The position numbers and the translations under genes were made by a program. The notes under the pieces are model-generated. The model was not told the DNA's origin. It saw only the letters and a list, made by a program, of their open reading frames with translations, and searched no databases. From Candidatus Ventrousia excrementavium (GTDB taxonomy: Bacteria > Bacillota > Clostridia > Oscillospirales > Butyricicoccaceae), in the NCBI GenBank assembly GCA_018714845.1, contig DVMR01000008.1, positions 1 to 59,133 on the forward strand: a stretch of 59,133 nt of DNA, read 5' to 3'. Of the stretch, positions 25,402-33,926 are shown in pieces (position 1 is the stretch's first letter; the number at the start of each line of letters is the position of its first letter).

Positions 25402-26964
25402 ATGCAGAGCAAGCTTTCTCTGGACCAGAACCTGATTGACCAGGCGCGGACTTCGGCCCGCTTTGTCGCTGAGGATGTGCAGAGCTACATCGACCTGCAC
25501 ACCACGGTCACGGTCGAGCGCGCCGTCTGCCGCCTGCTCGGCGTTGACAGCGTCAATGCCGACGGCGTACCGCTGCCCAATGTCGTAGTCGATCATCTGA
25601 TGGAAAAAGGCGTGCTGGGGCAGGGCGCGGCCTGGTGGCTGGGCAACGCCATGGTTGAGACCGGGCTGTCCCCCCAGGACATCGCGCAAAAGGTAGCCGC
25701 CGGTGAGCTGGACCTTGCGGCGCTGCCCGATCACGGCGCAGATGCGGTTGCACAGGCGCTCGACGTCCCGGTCAGGGCAGCCATGGAGCGCATCGCAGCC
25801 CGCCGCCGCCGGCGCGAACAGTTTATCACAGAGCACGGCGGCGAAAAGCAGGGGCCGTGGCTGTACCTGATTGTTGCGACCGGAAACATTTATGAAGATA
25901 TCGTGCAGGCCAGGGCAGCTGCCCGACAGGGAGCCGACGTTATCGCCGTCATCCGCACGACAGGACAGTCGCTGCTCGACTATGTGCCGTTCGGCGCGAC
26001 GACCGAGGGCTTTGGCGGCACCTACGCCACGCAGGAAAACTTCCGCCTGATGCGCGCCGCGCTCGATGAGGTCGGCGAGCAGGAAGGACGTTACATCCGC
26101 CTGTGCAACTACTGCTCAGGCCTATGTATGCCCGAGATTGCCGCCATGGGCGCGCTTGAGGGCCTGGATGTCATGCTCAATGACGCGCTGTACGGTATTC
26201 TGTTCCGCGACATCAACATGAAGCGCACACTGGTCGACCAGTATTTTTCGCGCGTCATCAACGGGTATGCCGGCGTTGTCATCAACACGGGCGAGGACAA
26301 CTATCTGACAACAGCCGACGCTGTCGAGGAAGCGCACACCGTACTGGCCAGCCAGTTCCTTAACGAGCAGTTTGCCCTGATGGCCGGCCTGCCTGAAGAA
26401 CAGATGGGCCTGGGTCACGCTTTTGAGATTTCGCCTGACGTCAAAAACGGCTTTTTGTTTGAGCTGGCGCAGGCGCAGATGGCGCGCGAGATTTTTTCGC
26501 GGGCGCCGCTCAAGTACATGCCGCCCACCAAGTTTATGACCGGCAATATCTTCCGCGGGCATGTGCAGGATGCGCTTTTCAATATCACCACCATCCTGAC
26601 CGGGCAGAAGATTCACCTGCTCGGCATGCTGACCGAAGCCATCCACACCCCCTTTATGTCTGACCGCGCGCTGTCCATCGAGAACGCGCAGTACATCTTC
26701 CGTACCATGGCCGACCTGGGCGGTGAGCTCGAGTTCAAAAAGGGCGGCATTATCCAGTCGCGCGCCGCCGAGGTGCTGCAAAAAGCGGCTGATCTGCTGC
26801 GCGAAATCGAGGAGCTGGGCATGTTCCAGACCCTTGAGAAGGGGATTTTTGCCGATATCAAGCGCCCGCAGGACGGCGGCAAAGGACTGGCCGGCGTGGT
26901 TCCCAAGCTGTCCGGCTACATCAATCCCTTTATCCCGCTGATGAAAGGGGGCTGGCAGGCATGA
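25402..26964 (+). CDS. kamD: Lysine 5,6-aminomutase, alpha subunit
   Basis: This 520-residue TIM-barrel subunit of the adenosylcobalamin- and PLP-dependent enzyme moves the terminal amino group of beta-lysine to C5, giving 3,5-diaminohexanoate. Family blocks include EDVQSYIDLHTTVTVERAVCRLLG, VIRTTGQSLLDYVPFGATTEGFGGT and TGNIFRGHVQDALFN. It overlaps kamE by 4 bases (ATGA), as expected for subunits made in equal amounts. KamB and KamC, encoded upstream of the riboswitch, are the presumed reactivating partners. Confidence 0.97.
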   Translation: MQSKLSLDQNLIDQARTSARFVAEDVQSYIDLHTTVTVERAVCRLLGVDSVNADGVPLPNVVVDHLMEKGVLGQGAAWWLGNAMVETGLSPQDIAQKVAAGELDLAALPDHGADAVAQALDVPVRAAMERIAARRRRREQFITEHGGEKQGPWLYLIVATGNIYEDIVQARAAARQGADVIAVIRTTGQSLLDYVPFGATTEGFGGTYATQENFRLMRAALDEVGEQEGRYIRLCNYCSGLCMPEIAAMGALEGLDVMLNDALYGILFRDINMKRTLVDQYFSRVINGYAGVVINTGEDNYLTTADAVEEAHTVLASQFLNEQFALMAGLPEEQMGLGHAFEISPDVKNGFLFELAQAQMAREIFSRAPLKYMPPTKFMTGNIFRGHVQDALFNITTILTGQKIHLLGMLTEAIHTPFMSDRALSIENAQYIFRTMADLGGELEFKKGGIIQSRAAEVLQKAADLLREIEELGMFQTLEKGIFADIKRPQDGGKGLAGVVPKLSGYINPFIPLMKGGWQA

Positions 26965-27755
26965 GCTCGGGACTGTATAACGTCAGCAAAAACGATTTTG
27001 ACAAAACCTTTGACCCCAAAGCGGTGCGTGCCTATGGCGACACCATGAACGACGGCAAGGTGCAGCTTTCTTTCACTCTGCCCGTTAAAAACGATGAAAA
27101 GGGGGCCGAGGCCGCGCGGCTGCTCGCCAAAAAGATGGGCCTGAATGACCCGTCCGTCGTGCATCGGCAGACGCTCGACGAAACCTTTACTTTTTACATC
27201 GTCTACGGCTCGTGCGTGCATTCGGTCGACTACACATCCATTCAGGTGCTCGAGGTCGAGACCGAAACCATGGATATGGAGCAGGTCAACGACTACATCC
27301 GCCGCAATATCGGGCGCAAGGTGGTTGTCATCGGCGCCTCGACGGGAACGGACGCGCACACTGTCGGCATTGACGCCATCATGAACCGCAAGGGCTTTGC
27401 CGGGCATTACGGCCTTGAGCGCTACGAGATGATTGAGGCGTATAACCTGGGCAGCCAGGTCACCAATGAAGAGTTTGTGCAAAAGGCGCGGGAGCTCAAC
27501 GCCGATGTGCTGCTGGTGTCGCAGACCGTGACGCAGAAGGATGTGCACATCAAAAACCTGACCGAGCTGGTCGAGCTGCTCGAGGCCGAGGGGCTACGCA
27601 GCCGCGTTGTTCTGTGCTGTGGCGGCGCGCGCATCTCGCATGAGCTGGCCAAAGAGCTGGGATATGACGCCGGCTTTGGCGCGGGCAAATACGCCGATGA
27701 CGTGGCGACCTTTGCCGTCACTGAAATGATCGCCCGCGGACTGGGCAAAAAGTAA
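26961..27755 (+). CDS. kamE: Lysine 5,6-aminomutase, beta (B12-binding) subunit
   Basis: The 264-residue subunit binds adenosylcobalamin and PLP. The base-off B12 motif DAHTVG gives His133 as the cobalt ligand, and Lys144 in MNRKGF is in the position of the internal PLP aldimine; both numbers agree with those I recall for the Clostridium sticklandii enzyme. The Rossmann-type B12 domain ends with LCCGGARISHELAKELGYDAGFG. It is the last gene of the riboswitch operon and is followed by a terminator. Confidence 0.97.
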   Translation: MSSGLYNVSKNDFDKTFDPKAVRAYGDTMNDGKVQLSFTLPVKNDEKGAEAARLLAKKMGLNDPSVVHRQTLDETFTFYIVYGSCVHSVDYTSIQVLEVETETMDMEQVNDYIRRNIGRKVVVIGASTGTDAHTVGIDAIMNRKGFAGHYGLERYEMIEAYNLGSQVTNEEFVQKARELNADVLLVSQTVTQKDVHIKNLTELVELLEAEGLRSRVVLCCGGARISHELAKELGYDAGFGAGKYADDVATFAVTEMIARGLGKK

Positions 27756-27760
27756 TCGAA

Positions 27761-27796
27761 ACAGGGCTGCAGAACCAATCTGCGGCCCTGTTTTTA
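27761..27796 (+). terminator. Terminator of the lysine-fermentation operon
   Basis: ACAGGGCTGCA (27761-27771) pairs with TGCGGCCCTGT (27781-27791) with one G-U, followed by TTTTT. Confidence 0.9.
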
Positions 27797-27851
27797 TATG
27801 CCAAAAATATTATAAAAATAAACAAAAGCTATAGGAAAACTGGAAAAAGTA

Positions 27852-27860
27852 TGGTATAAT
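27852..27860 (+). promoter_or_regulatory. Extended -10 promoter of the M20/CapA operon
   Basis: TGG directly followed by TATAAT (27855-27860). No good -35 element is seen in the A/T-rich stretch upstream, consistent with an extended -10 promoter. It makes the next four genes a unit separate from the lysine operon. Confidence 0.6.
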
Positions 27861-27917
27861 TAAAACAAATCACGGCCGCAGAAAAACAGGCAGCCGGGAC
27901 AGAAAGGAGCCTTGCAC

Positions 27918-29111
27918 ATGGAAGAGAAAAAACGTCAAATCGCACAGGCCATCGATGCGGTCTCGCAGGAGATTGGCACGCTGGCCAAAGACATTCACGA
28001 CAATCCGGAACTGGGCTTTGAAGAGTTCAAGGCGCTGGGATTTATCAGCGCCGAGCTGGAAAAGCATGGCTTTACTGTGCAAAAGGGCTACGGCGGACTT
28101 GAGACTTCCTTCCGCGCGGACGCCAAGGGGCAGGCCGGTGGACCGACCGTCGCCTTCCTCGCCGAATATGACGCTTTGAACGGCTGTGGCCACGGTTGCG
28201 GCCATAACCTGATTGCCGCCTGCTCGACGGGCGCTTTTTTGGGCCTGGCCTCGGTTATCAGCGAGCTGAAGGGCAATGTCTGCATCATCGGCACGCCCGC
28301 TGAAGAGGGCGGCGCAGGCAAGGTCAAGCTACTCGAGGCCGGCGCTTTTGACGATGTTGATTTCGCCCTGATGATGCACCCGTCGTCGGGCGGTTCCAAC
28401 CTGGTGGGCCGCGGCGGCCGCGCCGCGTGCACTGTCGATATCGAATTCTTCGGCAAGGGCGCACACTCGTCAGTGCCGAAAAACGGCATCAATGCGCTGA
28501 GCGCTGTCATCTGCCTCTTTAACCAGATTGACCTGATGCGTCCGACCTTTGACCCGCAGGACAACATCAACGGCATCATCACCGACGGCGGTACGGCGGC
28601 CAACATCATCACGCCGTATGCGCGGGCATCCTTCTGCGTGCGCGCTGAGACCATGAAGCGCATCGAAGAGCTTATCGAGGTCATTCGCCGCTGCGCCCAG
28701 AACGCCGAAGCGCTGACCGGTGCGCGCGCCGAGGTCATGGTGGGCGATATCTCGGCAGAGCGCTACTCCAACAAGCCCATGAACCAGGCCTTTAAGGACA
28801 ACATGGCAGAGCTGGGCATCGAGATGCAGTGGCCTGACCCCAAAAAGCAGTATGGCTCATCTGATATCGGCAATGTCTCGATCAAGATTCCGGCCATTCA
28901 TGACTATCTGTCCATTACAGACGACAAGTCGGTGCAGTCGCACACTGTGGAGTATGCTGCCTGTGCCGCAACGCCCGAGGCCATCGAGGTCTGCATCGAG
29001 GGCGCCAAGGGCCTGGCCATGACCGGCTATGACATCCTTGCGAGCGAGGACTTCCAGCGCGAAATCAAAGAGTATCACCTGCAGCAGGTCCCGGATTTTT
29101 ATCGTAAATAA
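27918..29111 (+). CDS. M20-family amidohydrolase, AbgB/PM20D2-like
   Basis: I use the ATG at 27918, 8 bases after AAAGGAG; an in-frame TTG lies 6 bases upstream. The 397-residue protein has the HGCGHN metal motif of the AbgB/PM20D2 branch, the catalytic-Glu block GTPAEEGGAGK and the dimerisation domain (GKGAHSSVPKNGINALSAV). AbgB works with AbgA on p-aminobenzoyl-glutamate; PM20D2 enzymes split dipeptides ending in lysine, ornithine or arginine. Lying just behind the lysine operon, a lysine-releasing role is attractive but unproven. Confidence 0.85.
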   Translation: MEEKKRQIAQAIDAVSQEIGTLAKDIHDNPELGFEEFKALGFISAELEKHGFTVQKGYGGLETSFRADAKGQAGGPTVAFLAEYDALNGCGHGCGHNLIAACSTGAFLGLASVISELKGNVCIIGTPAEEGGAGKVKLLEAGAFDDVDFALMMHPSSGGSNLVGRGGRAACTVDIEFFGKGAHSSVPKNGINALSAVICLFNQIDLMRPTFDPQDNINGIITDGGTAANIITPYARASFCVRAETMKRIEELIEVIRRCAQNAEALTGARAEVMVGDISAERYSNKPMNQAFKDNMAELGIEMQWPDPKKQYGSSDIGNVSIKIPAIHDYLSITDDKSVQSHTVEYAACAATPEAIEVCIEGAKGLAMTGYDILASEDFQREIKEYHLQQVPDFYRK

Positions 29112-29124
29112 GGGAGGATGAAGC

Positions 29125-30384
29125 ATGTATCAGACATCAGAGCAGTGCGCGCAACAGTTTAAGACAATGACCGGGCTCCCCCAGGTCCAAAAGGCGCTGG
29201 AGCTGATTGAGCAGGACCAGGACCGCTGCATTGCCGAGCAGTGCGAGCTGGTGCAGATCGAGGCGCCGACCGGCCACGAAGAAAAACGCGCGGCGGTCTT
29301 TGCCGACAAGCTGCGTGCGCTGGGCCTTGAAGACGTACATATCGACCGCGGCGGCAATGTCGTGGCGCTGCGCCGCGGCAAGGGCAAGGGCCCCAGGGTG
29401 CTCATCGAGGGTCACCTTGACACGGTGTTCCCCTTTGGCTCGGTCAAGGGCGTCGAGCAGCGCGACGGATTTATCTACGCACCCGGAATCGGCGACGACA
29501 CCCGCGCTCTGGCCATGCTGCTCAGCCTGGCCCGTGCCATGAACGAAGCGGGCATTGAGACGGCGGGCGATGTTGTGTTTGTCGGCACCACCCGTGAAGA
29601 GGGAACCGGCAGCCTGGGCGGCATGAAGGATTTTTTGCAGGACAATCCGGACATTGACATTTCGCTCAGCATTGACAACAACGACATGAGCGGCATCGTC
29701 TACCAGGCGACGATAGGCGAAACATGGGAAGTTACCTTCAGCGGTACAGGAGGGCATGCCTTTGGCGCATTCGGCACCATCGCTCAGCCCATCCACGCGG
29801 CGGCGCGCGCTGTTGCCAAAATCGCCGACATTCAGGTGCCGGCCGAGCCTAAAACAACCTACTGCGTGTCCAACTTCCACGGCGGCAACGACGCCGGCGT
29901 TCACGCCATTGCGTCAGAAGCGGTGGTCAAGCTCAACTTCCGTTCCAACAGCCCGGAAGAGTTTGAGGTCATGAAGAAGAAGATATTTGACGCCTTTGAG
30001 CAGGCGGCGCGCGAAGAGACTGACCGCTGGGGCAAAAACACAATCGAGTGGAGCAAGAAGCTTATTGGCAGTGTGCCGGGCGGCAGTCAGGATGAGCACG
30101 CACCGCTGGTCGAAGCGGCCTGGCTCAGTCTGGAGCATGTGGGTGTTGAGCCCGTGCTGGCCAAAGGCGGTTGCACCAACGCCAACGTTGCCATGGCGCG
30201 CGGTATCCCGGCGCTGTGCATGGGCCGCGCCTATGCGCCTGACGCAGAATCCAAAACCATCTATAATCACAGTCTGGACGAGCGCTATCCCGTAGCCGGC
30301 GCCTACAAGGCAGTGCAGCAGGCGCTGCTGGTACTTCTGATGGCGGCCGGAGTCGACGGCGTATTCGGCTCCATTGTAAAGTGA
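29125..30384 (+). CDS. M20-family metallopeptidase (YgeY/PepT-like)
   Basis: The 419-residue protein starts at ATG after GGAGG. Zinc-ligand blocks are EGHLDTVFPFG and the acidic pair in TREEGTGSLGGM; a dimerisation domain with GTGGHAFGAFGTIAQPIHAAARAV follows. It belongs to the M20 peptidases near YgeY and peptidase T, which hydrolyse short peptides or N-acyl/carbamoyl amino acids. It is the second gene of the M20/CapA unit, 13 bases after the first. The substrate cannot be read from sequence. Confidence 0.82.
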   Translation: MYQTSEQCAQQFKTMTGLPQVQKALELIEQDQDRCIAEQCELVQIEAPTGHEEKRAAVFADKLRALGLEDVHIDRGGNVVALRRGKGKGPRVLIEGHLDTVFPFGSVKGVEQRDGFIYAPGIGDDTRALAMLLSLARAMNEAGIETAGDVVFVGTTREEGTGSLGGMKDFLQDNPDIDISLSIDNNDMSGIVYQATIGETWEVTFSGTGGHAFGAFGTIAQPIHAAARAVAKIADIQVPAEPKTTYCVSNFHGGNDAGVHAIASEAVVKLNFRSNSPEEFEVMKKKIFDAFEQAAREETDRWGKNTIEWSKKLIGSVPGGSQDEHAPLVEAAWLSLEHVGVEPVLAKGGCTNANVAMARGIPALCMGRAYAPDAESKTIYNHSLDERYPVAGAYKAVQQALLVLLMAAGVDGVFGSIVK

Positions 30385-30393
30385 GGAACAGGC

Positions 30394-31695
30394 ATGGCTA
30401 AGACAACTTTTATCGCCGCTGGCGATGCTTTTATCACCCGTCGTTTTCCTGAGGGCGGGTACGAGGGCTTTGGCCCGGTCCGTGACTGCGTCATGCAGCA
30501 CGACGTGCGCTTTGTCAACCTTGAGATGACCTTTCACAACCAGGAAGGCGTGCCGGCCGCGGTCAGCGGCGGCACCTGGGCCATGGCGGACCCGCGGACC
30601 TTAGACGATATCCGTTCGTATGGCTTTAATCTGTTCAATACGGCCAATAACCATTCATGTGACTACAGCCATGGCGGCGTGCTGGCCACCATTCGCAATC
30701 TGCGCGAGCGCGATATGGTCTTTTCCGGCACGGGCAAGGACCTGGGCGAGGCGTCAAAGCCCTGTTATTTTGAGGCAAAGGGCACGCGCGTCGCGCTTAT
30801 CAGCGTCTGTTCGAGCTTTGACCGTTCGGCCATGGCCGGTGCGCAGACCGCAGACCTGCCCGGCCGGCCCGGTCTCAATCCCTTGCGCTCGAGCAAGATT
30901 TTCCATCTGGATGCCGAGCATTATGCCATGGTCGAAAAGCTGGCTGAGGTGACCAAAATCAACGCTGGCGCTGAGCGCTCGGTGCGTATCGGATACCGCA
31001 ACCCGCCGCGCGAGGGCACGCTGTCTCTGGGCAGCGCAATGTTTGTTCGCGACGAACGCTGCTTTATTGAAAGCATCCCTGAAGAAAAGGACATGGTGCG
31101 CATCGAGGGCGAGATTAAAGAGGCCTGCAAGCAGGCTGATGTGGTGCTCGTCAGCATCCACGGCCATGAAAACGATGCTGACGACACGACGGTGCCGGCG
31201 CAGTTCCTTGAGACCTTTGCCCGCCGCTGTGTTGACGCCGGTGCAAAAGCCGTTATCGGTCACGGCCCGCACGAGCTGCGCGGCATCGAATGTTATCACG
31301 GCGGACTGATTCTGTACAGTCTGGGCAATTTCATTTTTGAGACCGAGACTGTCGAATACCAGCCGTGGGATGCTTATGCCAACCGCGGCGTGCCGCTTGA
31401 CACCAAAGTGGGCGCTTATATGGATGACCGCAGCAAAAACGGTACGGTCGGTTACGGCACGCTGCCTGAAATCTGGTTTTCGGTTATGGCCGGGTGGACG
31501 ATGGAAGACGGCGAGCTGACCGAGGTCCGGCTGTATCCCATTTCGCTCGGCATGGACCAGCCGCGGGCCCAGAAGGGTGTGCCTGTTATGACGGGTGATG
31601 AAGAAGTCCTTCGGTATCTGGCCCGTCTGTGCGAGCCTTATGGCACCAAAATCGAGATTAAGGACGGTGTCGGCATTATCCGGCCCGGCAAATGA
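30394..31695 (+). CDS. CapA/PgsA-like metallophosphatase-fold protein, apparently cytosolic
   Basis: The 433-residue protein shows the CapA pattern: GDAFITRRF at the N-terminus, FVNLEMTF, TANNHSCDY, SIHGHENDADD, GHGPHELRGIE and YSLGNFIFE. CapA proteins of poly-gamma-glutamate capsule systems are membrane-anchored, but here the N-terminus (MAKTTFIAAGDAF) has no signal peptide or membrane segment. No capB or capC lies nearby; instead it sits among three M20 hydrolases. A hydrolase acting on a glutamyl- or amide-linked substrate is one possibility. Confidence 0.82.
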   Translation: MAKTTFIAAGDAFITRRFPEGGYEGFGPVRDCVMQHDVRFVNLEMTFHNQEGVPAAVSGGTWAMADPRTLDDIRSYGFNLFNTANNHSCDYSHGGVLATIRNLRERDMVFSGTGKDLGEASKPCYFEAKGTRVALISVCSSFDRSAMAGAQTADLPGRPGLNPLRSSKIFHLDAEHYAMVEKLAEVTKINAGAERSVRIGYRNPPREGTLSLGSAMFVRDERCFIESIPEEKDMVRIEGEIKEACKQADVVLVSIHGHENDADDTTVPAQFLETFARRCVDAGAKAVIGHGPHELRGIECYHGGLILYSLGNFIFETETVEYQPWDAYANRGVPLDTKVGAYMDDRSKNGTVGYGTLPEIWFSVMAGWTMEDGELTEVRLYPISLGMDQPRAQKGVPVMTGDEEVLRYLARLCEPYGTKIEIKDGVGIIRPGK

Positions 31696-31708
31696 GGGGG
31701 AAAACAGT

Positions 31709-33019
31709 ATGAGTGTTTACAATCAGATTAAAGAGCTGGCCGATGGAATCCAAAATGACCTTGTGGCCTGCCGCCGCGATTTTCATAAATACGCCGAGAC
31801 CGGCTGGCTTGAGATGCGCACCTCGTCAATCATTGCCCGCAAGCTGACAGAGCTGGGGTATGAAGTCCTGACCGGCGACCAGGTCTGCAAAAAGGATGCC
31901 CGTATGGGCGTCCCGTCGGATGAAGTGCTTGAGCAGCAGTACCAACGTGCCGTTGAGCAGGGGGCTGACCCTGAGTTTGTGCAGCGCACCAGAGGCGGCA
32001 TGACCGGCGTCATTGGAATTCTGCGCTGCGGCGAAGGACCGACTGTTGCCATGCGCTTTGACATCGACGCACTGGGTGTCATCGAAGAAACCGATGCTGA
32101 CCATTTGCCGGCCCGTGAGGGCTTTGGCTCGGTTAATCCCGGGTTTATGCACGCCTGCGGTCACGACGGCCACGCCACCATAGGTCTCGGCGTCGCCCGC
32201 GTGCTCATGGCCATCCGTGACCAGCTGCACGGTACGGTCAAGCTCATTTTCCAGCCGGCCGAAGAAGGCGTCCGCGGCGCCAAGGCCATTGTTGAAAACG
32301 GGCACCTTGATGGCGTGCAGTACCTGATTGGCTCGCACATCACGGACAAAAAGCCCGATGACCCGGCCACGGTCATCCCCGGCAGCTACGGTTCGCTGGC
32401 GACCAGCAAATATGATGTTGTCTTCCATGGCAAGTCGGCGCACGCCGGCGGATCGCCGCATCTGGGCAAAAACGTCATGCTGGCCGTGGCGACGGCTATT
32501 TTGAACCTGTATGCCATTCCGCGCCATGGCAAAGGGCAGACCCGCGTCAATGTTGGCACAGTGCATGCGGGCAGCGGCCGCAACGTCATTGCCGATGAGG
32601 CGAAAATGGAGATCGAGGTCCGTGGCGAGACGACAGAGCTCAATGATTACATGACTGAATATGCTGTCAATATTTTGGAAAATGCTGCGAAGATGCACGG
32701 ATGCACCTGTGAGCTGCGGCTGATGGGTGCCGCCAACTCGCTCTCGAGCGACGTCGAGCTGGCCGAGCGCGTGGCGCGCGTCTGCCGTGAAAAGCTGGGA
32801 ATGCCGGTGTCGGACACCCTGCGCAGCAAGAGCGGCGGCAGTGAAGACGTTTCGTATATGATGAATCGCGTGCAGGAACAGGGCGGACAGGCGACCTTTA
32901 TGCGGGTGCTGACGCCCGAAGCCGGCCCGGGTCACAACCGCCGGTTTGACTTTGACGAGCAGGTTTTGTCCAATGCCGTCAAGATTTTCTGCGGTGTTGT
33001 ATATGACATCATGGGCTGA
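31709..33019 (+). CDS. abgA: M20-family amidohydrolase, AbgA-like
   Basis: From the ATG at 31709 (after GAGGGGG) the product has 436 residues, the same length as E. coli AbgA, and shares its landmarks: RRDFHKYAETGWLEMRT, RGGMTGVIG, the metal motif HACGHDGHATIG, QPAEEGVRGAKA and the C-terminal GHNRRFDFDEQVL. AbgA with AbgB hydrolyses p-aminobenzoyl-glutamate or related amides. The AbgB-like partner is the first gene of this unit, with two other genes between. A perfect hairpin terminator follows. Confidence 0.87.
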   Translation: MSVYNQIKELADGIQNDLVACRRDFHKYAETGWLEMRTSSIIARKLTELGYEVLTGDQVCKKDARMGVPSDEVLEQQYQRAVEQGADPEFVQRTRGGMTGVIGILRCGEGPTVAMRFDIDALGVIEETDADHLPAREGFGSVNPGFMHACGHDGHATIGLGVARVLMAIRDQLHGTVKLIFQPAEEGVRGAKAIVENGHLDGVQYLIGSHITDKKPDDPATVIPGSYGSLATSKYDVVFHGKSAHAGGSPHLGKNVMLAVATAILNLYAIPRHGKGQTRVNVGTVHAGSGRNVIADEAKMEIEVRGETTELNDYMTEYAVNILENAAKMHGCTCELRLMGAANSLSSDVELAERVARVCREKLGMPVSDTLRSKSGGSEDVSYMMNRVQEQGGQATFMRVLTPEAGPGHNRRFDFDEQVLSNAVKIFCGVVYDIMG

Positions 33020-33035
33020 TGAGGCCAAAACAAAT

Positions 33036-33071
33036 GAAAGACCGGGAAGGAAAAGCCTTCCCGGTCTTTTT
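33036..33071. terminator. Terminator between abgA-like gene and upp
   Basis: A perfect 14-bp stem (33037-33050 with 33056-33069) with a 5-base loop and T tract. It lies between convergent genes and can serve both strands. Confidence 0.92.
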
Positions 33072-33079
33072 ATGTGATT

Positions 33080-33709
33080 TTATTTGGTGCCGAAAATGCG
33101 GTCGCCGGCGTCGCCCAGGCCGGGGACAATGTATGCGTGGTCATTAAGGCCGCGGTCCAGATGGCCGACGTAGATTTGGATGTCCGGATGCGAGGTGCGC
33201 AGACGGTCCAGCCCGGCGGGTGCTGCAATCACACACATGAACTTGATTTTCCTGCCGCCCTGCGCTTTGATAAAATCAACGGCCGCAACAGCCGAGCCGC
33301 CTGTCGCCAGCATGGGGTCGAGCACGACGATGGTGCGCTCATCGATGGGGGTGGGCAGTTTGCAGTAATATTCATGCGGTTCGGTGGTGACCGGGTCTCG
33401 GTACAGGCCGATGTGTCCGACGCGGGCCGAGGGAACGAGAGCCAGGATTCCGCCGACCATGCCCAGACCGGCACGCAGGATGGGGACGACAGCCATTTTC
33501 TTGCCTGCGATCATTGGGGTCATGCAGGTTTCCAGCGGGGTTTGGACCTCGACGTCCTCGAGGGGCAGATCACGCAGCGCCTCGTACCCCATCAGCATGG
33601 AAATTTCTTCAATTAAGCTGCGAAATTCGTTGGTACCGGTCTCTACTCTGCGCAGCAGAGAAATTTTATGCTGGATCAACGGATGATTGAGAATAACAAC
33701 ATTGCCCAT
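33080..33709 (-). CDS. upp: Uracil phosphoribosyltransferase
   Basis: This 209-residue enzyme makes UMP from uracil and PRPP. It opens [30 protein letters not shown], and the PRPP-binding loop [18 protein letters not shown] lies near residue 125. AGGAGGG precedes the ATG. It is divergently transcribed from a uracil permease gene, so uptake and salvage of uracil are paired. Confidence 0.97.
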   Translation of the reverse strand: MGNVVILNHPLIQHKISLLRRVETGTNEFRSLIEEISMLMGYEALRDLPLEDVEVQTPLETCMTPMIAGKKMAVVPILRAGLGMVGGILALVPSARVGHIGLYRDPVTTEPHEYYCKLPTPIDERTIVVLDPMLATGGSAVAAVDFIKAQGGRKIKFMCVIAAPAGLDRLRTSHPDIQIYVGHLDRGLNDHAYIVPGLGDAGDRIFGTK

Positions 33710-33760
33710 AAGCGCCCTCCTGAAAGAGAAAAGTCAAAAGCCGGTAAAGGCTCTATTAGG

Positions 33761-33789
33761 ATTTTAACGTGAAATAAGTGTCGCGTCAA
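33761..33789 (-). promoter_or_regulatory. Promoter of upp
   Basis: On the minus strand TTGACG (33784-33789) and TAAAAT (33761-33766) are 17 bases apart, 52 bases upstream of the upp ATG. Confidence 0.75.
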
Positions 33790-33844
33790 CCTAAAGCGAA
33801 AAATATTTGTTTTTGCAGAAGAAAAAAGGGGGAAGAACGCAGCT

Positions 33845-33885
33845 TGTCAAAAAGCATCGCTTTTTGACATCCGGTGTGGTATAAT
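33845..33885 (+). promoter_or_regulatory. Palindromic operator candidate and extended -10 promoter of the uracil permease gene
   Basis: An 11-bp perfect inverted repeat, TGTCAAAAAGC (33845-33855) and GCTTTTTGACA (33859-33869), with a 3-base centre ATC, ends 10 bases before TGG-TATAAT (33880-33885). The TTGACA inside the repeat is too close (10 bases) to be the -35. The repeat therefore looks like a regulator site covering the -35 region. It is not a plausible terminator since no T tract follows on either strand. Confidence 0.6.
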
Positions 33886-33926
33886 AATCTGGCAATTCAG
33901 CCTGATAGAAATGGAGAGGGTTAACA

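Noticed and set aside
30394-31695. Poly-gamma-glutamate capsule synthesis locus
   Set aside because: There is no capB, capC or membrane anchor; the neighbours are M20 hydrolases.
33864-33885. TTGACA and TATAAT as a standard promoter for the uracil permease gene
   Set aside because: The spacing is only 10 bases; the TTGACA belongs to an inverted repeat, and the -10 works better as an extended -10.
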